A stretch of DNA of 5,729 bases from Micrococcales bacterium (GTDB taxonomy: Bacteria > Actinomycetota > Actinomycetes > Actinomycetales > Dermatophilaceae): the NCBI GenBank assembly GCA_030452775.1, contig JAKDLQ010000151.1, positions 1-5,729 on the forward strand. Direction: 5' to 3'. Positions 5,722-5,729 of this stretch are shown here, one piece after another; within the stretch, counting starts at the first letter, position 1, and every line of letters starts with the position of its first letter. The notes below the pieces were generated by a model. That model saw nothing but the letters and a program-made list of their open reading frames with translations, made no database searches and had not been told where the DNA came from. The position numbers and the translations under genes are program-made.

Positions 5722-5729
5722 GTTGTTCG

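Noticed and set aside
1..5729. A novel defence, toxin-antitoxin or mobile system
   Set aside because: All coding capacity is taken by three conserved housekeeping genes. The intergenic regions hold repeats but no additional supported genes.

Overview
This 5.7-kb window is chromosomal DNA from a high-GC Gram-positive bacterium, almost certainly an actinobacterium. Codons end overwhelmingly in G or C, and both DinG and HolA match the actinobacterial forms. A family-level placement (Micrococcales/Intrasporangiaceae-like) is only a guess. It holds three complete housekeeping genes. I see no phage, insertion sequence, CRISPR array, RNA gene or defence system.

Layout. Positions 1-69 are a short edge with no gene. 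fhs (formate-tetrahydrofolate ligase) runs on the minus strand, 1773 to 70. A 324-bp divergent intergenic region (1774-2097) separates it from dinG on the plus strand. This region carries a 29-bp near-identical direct repeat with a 70-bp period, small inverted repeats and candidate promoter elements. dinG (2098-4344) encodes an XPD/Rad3-type iron-sulfur helicase with an extra C-terminal DNA-binding-like tail. A 275-bp intergenic region (4345-4619) is almost entirely a 9-bp-period minisatellite, and on the plus strand it makes two dense runs of G-tracts. holA (4620-5579) encodes the delta subunit of the DNA polymerase III clamp loader. The last 150 bp (5580-5729) hold a second small direct repeat and a less GC-rich stretch at the window edge.

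How the genes relate. fhs supplies 10-formyl-THF for purine and formyl-Met-tRNA synthesis and is transcribed away from the other two. dinG and holA are co-oriented and both serve DNA replication or repair, but the minisatellite separates them, and each start codon has a -10-like hexamer 6-7 nt upstream, which suggests independent leaderless transcripts.

The main item for follow-up is the dinG-holA spacer. It contains six GGGG tracts spaced by exactly CCATC, followed by eight GGG tracts at a strict 9-nt period. This is strong G-quadruplex potential lying directly between a helicase of a family known to unwind G-quadruplexes and a replisome gene.
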